Source of the DNA: Comamonadaceae bacterium
Lineage (GTDB): Bacteria; Pseudomonadota; Gammaproteobacteria; Burkholderiales; Burkholderiaceae
Length of the DNA stretch: 8,148 bases
Assembly: GCA_947377705.1 (NCBI GenBank)
Contig: CANCGU010000115.1
Span: 1 to 8,148, forward strand
Reading direction: 5' to 3'
Both the position numbers and the translations under genes were made by a program. A model generated the notes under the pieces. It saw only the letters and a program-made list of their open reading frames with translations. It was not told the origin of the DNA and made no database searches. How positions within the stretch are numbered: the first letter of the stretch is position 1; each line of letters starts with the position of its first letter. Below are positions 6,374-8,148 of the stretch, piece by piece.

Positions 6374-7153
6374 GTGTGAAGTGCCGAGGTAAGCGCTGAT
6401 GACTTCCTCGTTGTTGCGCACCTCATCGGGAGCGCCGTCGCCAATCTTCTTGCCGTAGTCGAGCACGACCACACGGTCAGAAATGTCCATCACCACGCCC
6501 ATGTCGTGTTCAATCAACACGATGGTGGTACCGAACTCTTCGTTCACATCCAAGATGAAGCGGCACATATCTTGTTTTTCTTCCACGTTCATGCCAGCCA
6601 TGGGTTCGTCGAGCAACAGCATTTGTGGCTCCATCGCCAAGGCACGACCTAAGTCAACACGCTTTTGCAAACCGTAGGGCAACTGGCCCACGGGCGTTTT
6701 GCGGTGCGCTTGAATTTCAAGGAAGTCGATGATGTGTTCCACCTTTTCGCGATGCTCTTCTTCTTCGCGCTGAGCGGGACCGATGCGCAAGGCCTGCATG
6801 AACAGATTGCTCTTGATGCGCAGATTGCGCCCTGTCATGATGTTGTCAATCACGCTCATGCCTTTGAACAAGGCCAAGTTTTGGAAGGTACGCGCAATGC
6901 CCATGGTGGCCACTTGGTGGCTGTCCATGTGACCAAAGGTTTCACCACGGAACGTGATGGAGCCTTCTTGCGGGGCGTACACGCCGTTAATACAGTTGAG
7001 CATGGAGCTCTTGCCAGCGCCGTTGGGGCCAATGATGGCGCGCACTTCGTGTTCTTTGACATTGAAGGAGATGTCGGTCAACGCCTTCACACCACCGAAA
7101 CGCAAACTGATGTTTTTGACGTCGAGGATGACGTCGCCGATTTTCTTGCTCAT
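6371..7153 (-). CDS. livG: HAAT-type ABC importer ATP-binding protein, LivG-like
   Basis: This 260-residue cytoplasmic ATPase (E. coli LivG 255) is one of the two engines of the importer. Walker A is GPNGAGKS (42-49), the Q-loop is in ARTFQNLALF (87-96, Gln91), the ABC signature is the LivG-type degenerate form LPYGLQKRV (158-166) in place of LSGGQ, Walker B is MLLLDEP (178-184) followed by MAGMN, and the switch His216 lies in LIEHDMGVV. The segment FMQALRIGPAQREEEEHREKVEHIIDFL (118-145) is the charged helical region seen in LivG proteins. The end, VISAYLGTSH, contains the family's final YLG. The start at 7153 overlaps the ligase stop in an ATGA arrangement, so the two are probably co-translated; a purine-rich GGGGAAAG lies just upstream. 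ATP hydrolysis should pair with the LivF-like subunit. Confidence 0.95.
   Translation of the reverse strand: MSKKIGDVILDVKNISLRFGGVKALTDISFNVKEHEVRAIIGPNGAGKSSMLNCINGVYAPQEGSITFRGETFGHMDSHQVATMGIARTFQNLALFKGMSVIDNIMTGRNLRIKSNLFMQALRIGPAQREEEEHREKVEHIIDFLEIQAHRKTPVGQLPYGLQKRVDLGRALAMEPQMLLLDEPMAGMNVEEKQDMCRFILDVNEEFGTTIVLIEHDMGVVMDISDRVVVLDYGKKIGDGAPDEVRNNEEVISAYLGTSH
7150..7153 (-). other. ATGA start/stop overlap of acyl-CoA ligase and livG
   Basis: The minus strand reads ATGA: ATG (7153-7151) begins livG and TGA (7152-7150) ends the ligase. This is the classic layout for translational coupling by re-initiation and is good evidence that the ligase and transporter share one message. The promoter of that message must lie beyond the right edge. 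Confidence 0.85.
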
Positions 7154-8148
7154 GCTGCTTTCCCCACAGGCGCGAAGGTTTTGGCGTCAGACAGTTTGAG
7201 CGTGGCGCTCACGCTGCCAGTGCGGCCGTCTTCAAACTTCACCACGGTTTCAATGAATTGCTCGGTAGCACCGTTGTACAGCGCGCCCACCAAGGCGTCG
7301 TATTTTTCGGCAATAAAGCCGCGACGCACTTTGTTGGTACGGGTGAGTTCACCGTCATCGGCATCGAGTTCTTTGTGCAACACGAGGAAGCGGCTCACTT
7401 GGCTACCGGCCAAGAGTTCGTCAGCTGACAAATCGGCGTTAACTTTCTCAACGCACTCTTTGATCAGTTGATACACCTCAGGCTTTTGCGCCAAGTCGGT
7501 GTAGCCCGCATAAGGCAGGTTACGTCGCTCAGCCCAGTTACCCACGGCTTCCATGTCGATGTTGATCATCACGCACACTTTTTCGCGTTGGTCGCCATAG
7601 GCCACCACTTCTTTAATGTGCGGGAAGAACTTGAGCTTGTTCTCCACGTACTTCGGTGCAAACATGGCGCCGTCGTTGCTGCCACCTTTGATGCGGCCCA
7701 CGTCTTTGACGCGGTCAATGATTTTCAAATGGCCATGCGCATCCAAGAAACCCGCATCGCTGGTGTGGTACCAGCCATCGGCCGTCAGGACTTCGGCCGT
7801 TGCAGCATCGTTTTTGTAATAGCCTTTGAGCAAGCCCGGTGACTTGACCAAGATTTCGCCGTTGTCGGCCACTTTGATTTCCACGCCTGCGCAGGGCACG
7901 CCCACGGTGTCGGCACGCGCTTCGTGGTCTGGCTGCAAGCACACGAACACGGCGGTTTCGGTGGAACCATAGAGCTGCTTCAAGTTCACACCAATGGAGC
8001 GGTAGAAGCTGAACAAATCGGGACCAATGGCCTCACCCGCCGTGTAGGCCACGCGCACGCGGCTCATGCCGAGGTTGTTGCGCAAAGGGCCATACACAAA
8101 GAAATTACCCAAAGCGTAGAGGAAGCTGCCGACCAAACCAATCGACTT
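7150..8148 (-). CDS. Long-chain-type AMP-forming acyl-CoA ligase, C-terminal part only
   Basis: The frame enters from the right edge (first residues KSIGLVGSFLYALGNFFVYG) and ends at TGA 7152-7150, giving 332 residues of a protein normally about 600-650; the N-terminal half, including the nucleotide-binding loop, is outside the window. It is an ANL-superfamily carboxylate-CoA ligase resembling FadD15/long-chain acyl-CoA synthetases. Visible motifs are TAGEAIGPDL (36-45 of the fragment), YGSTET (60-65), DGWYHTSDAGFLD (124-136) with ribose-binding Asp131, IIDRVKDVGRIKGG (143-156) at the hinge, and GELTRTNKVRR (266-276) with the likely catalytic Lys273. The hinge is followed by SNDGAMFAPKYVENKL, equivalent to the usual NGKxIAPxxIE block. 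It lies directly before livG with a 4-base overlap, so it belongs to the transporter operon and probably converts the imported acid to its CoA ester. Chain length and ring content of the substrate cannot be read from this half. Confidence 0.92.
   Translation of the reverse strand, partial: KSIGLVGSFLYALGNFFVYGPLRNNLGMSRVRVAYTAGEAIGPDLFSFYRSIGVNLKQLYGSTETAVFVCLQPDHEARADTVGVPCAGVEIKVADNGEILVKSPGLLKGYYKNDAATAEVLTADGWYHTSDAGFLDAHGHLKIIDRVKDVGRIKGGSNDGAMFAPKYVENKLKFFPHIKEVVAYGDQREKVCVMINIDMEAVGNWAERRNLPYAGYTDLAQKPEVYQLIKECVEKVNADLSADELLAGSQVSRFLVLHKELDADDGELTRTNKVRRGFIAEKYDALVGALYNGATEQFIETVVKFEDGRTGSVSATLKLSDAKTFAPVGKAA

Noticed and set aside
6361..6474. Extended livH start about 38 codons upstream
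   Set aside because: The extension would overlap livG by about 100 bases, looks like out-of-frame livG sequence, and the inner ATG at 6360 matches LivH length and has a ribosome site.
6665..7471. Plus-strand open frame of 268 codons opposite livG and the ligase end
   Set aside because: It is antisense to conserved motifs of both genes, has no recognisable domain and no ribosome site; it is explained by codon bias of the real genes.
1..8148. Mobile element, CRISPR array, tRNA or phage genes
   Set aside because: No transposase or integrase motifs, no evenly spaced repeats, no tRNA-like cloverleaf and no terminal inverted repeats were seen; the window is a compact metabolic and transport locus.

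Overview
The window reads as chromosomal DNA of a betaproteobacterium. Gene content, moderate-to-high GC and protein style suggest Burkholderiales, probably Comamonadaceae (a Limnohabitans/Polaromonas/Rhodoferax-like organism). This placement is inferred from protein resemblance, not from a marker gene. All eight supported genes lie on the minus strand, so they are transcribed from high to low coordinates. No credible plus-strand gene, RNA gene, mobile element or CRISPR array was seen, and there is no gene-free stretch above 300 bases.

From right to left, the main locus is one tightly packed cluster. It begins with the C-terminal part of a long-chain-type AMP-forming acyl-CoA ligase, cut by the window edge. 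Next come an ABC ATPase (LivG type), two inner-membrane permeases (LivH and LivM types), a periplasmic substrate-binding protein, a second ATPase (LivF type), and a short, divergent PaaK-like AMP-forming CoA ligase. Junctions are very short: a 4-base ATGA overlap for ligase/livG, then gaps of 10, 12, 42, 117 and 9 bases. At three junctions the TAA stop is built into the next gene's Shine-Dalgarno sequence. The only roomy junction, between the binding-protein gene and livF, holds a strong 13-bp stem-loop and smaller palindromes, as expected for a site that sets the dose of binding protein against downstream genes.

Together these genes encode a complete branched-chain-amino-acid-type (HAAT) ABC importer bracketed by two different acyl-CoA ligases. 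The natural reading is import of an organic acid, probably aromatic or fatty/alicyclic rather than an amino acid, followed by trapping as a CoA thioester. The substrate cannot be read from the sequence.

Beyond a 106-base gap, the left end holds the 5' two-thirds of a Bug/TctC-family periplasmic binding protein gene with a clear signal peptide. The gap contains a near-perfect FNR/CRP-type palindrome, so this gene may have its own promoter. The region is mostly a known type of catabolic uptake locus. The points most worth a second look are the ligase-transporter-ligase arrangement, the degenerate nucleotide-binding loop of the PaaK-like enzyme, the inter-gene stem-loops, and the possible FNR-type box.
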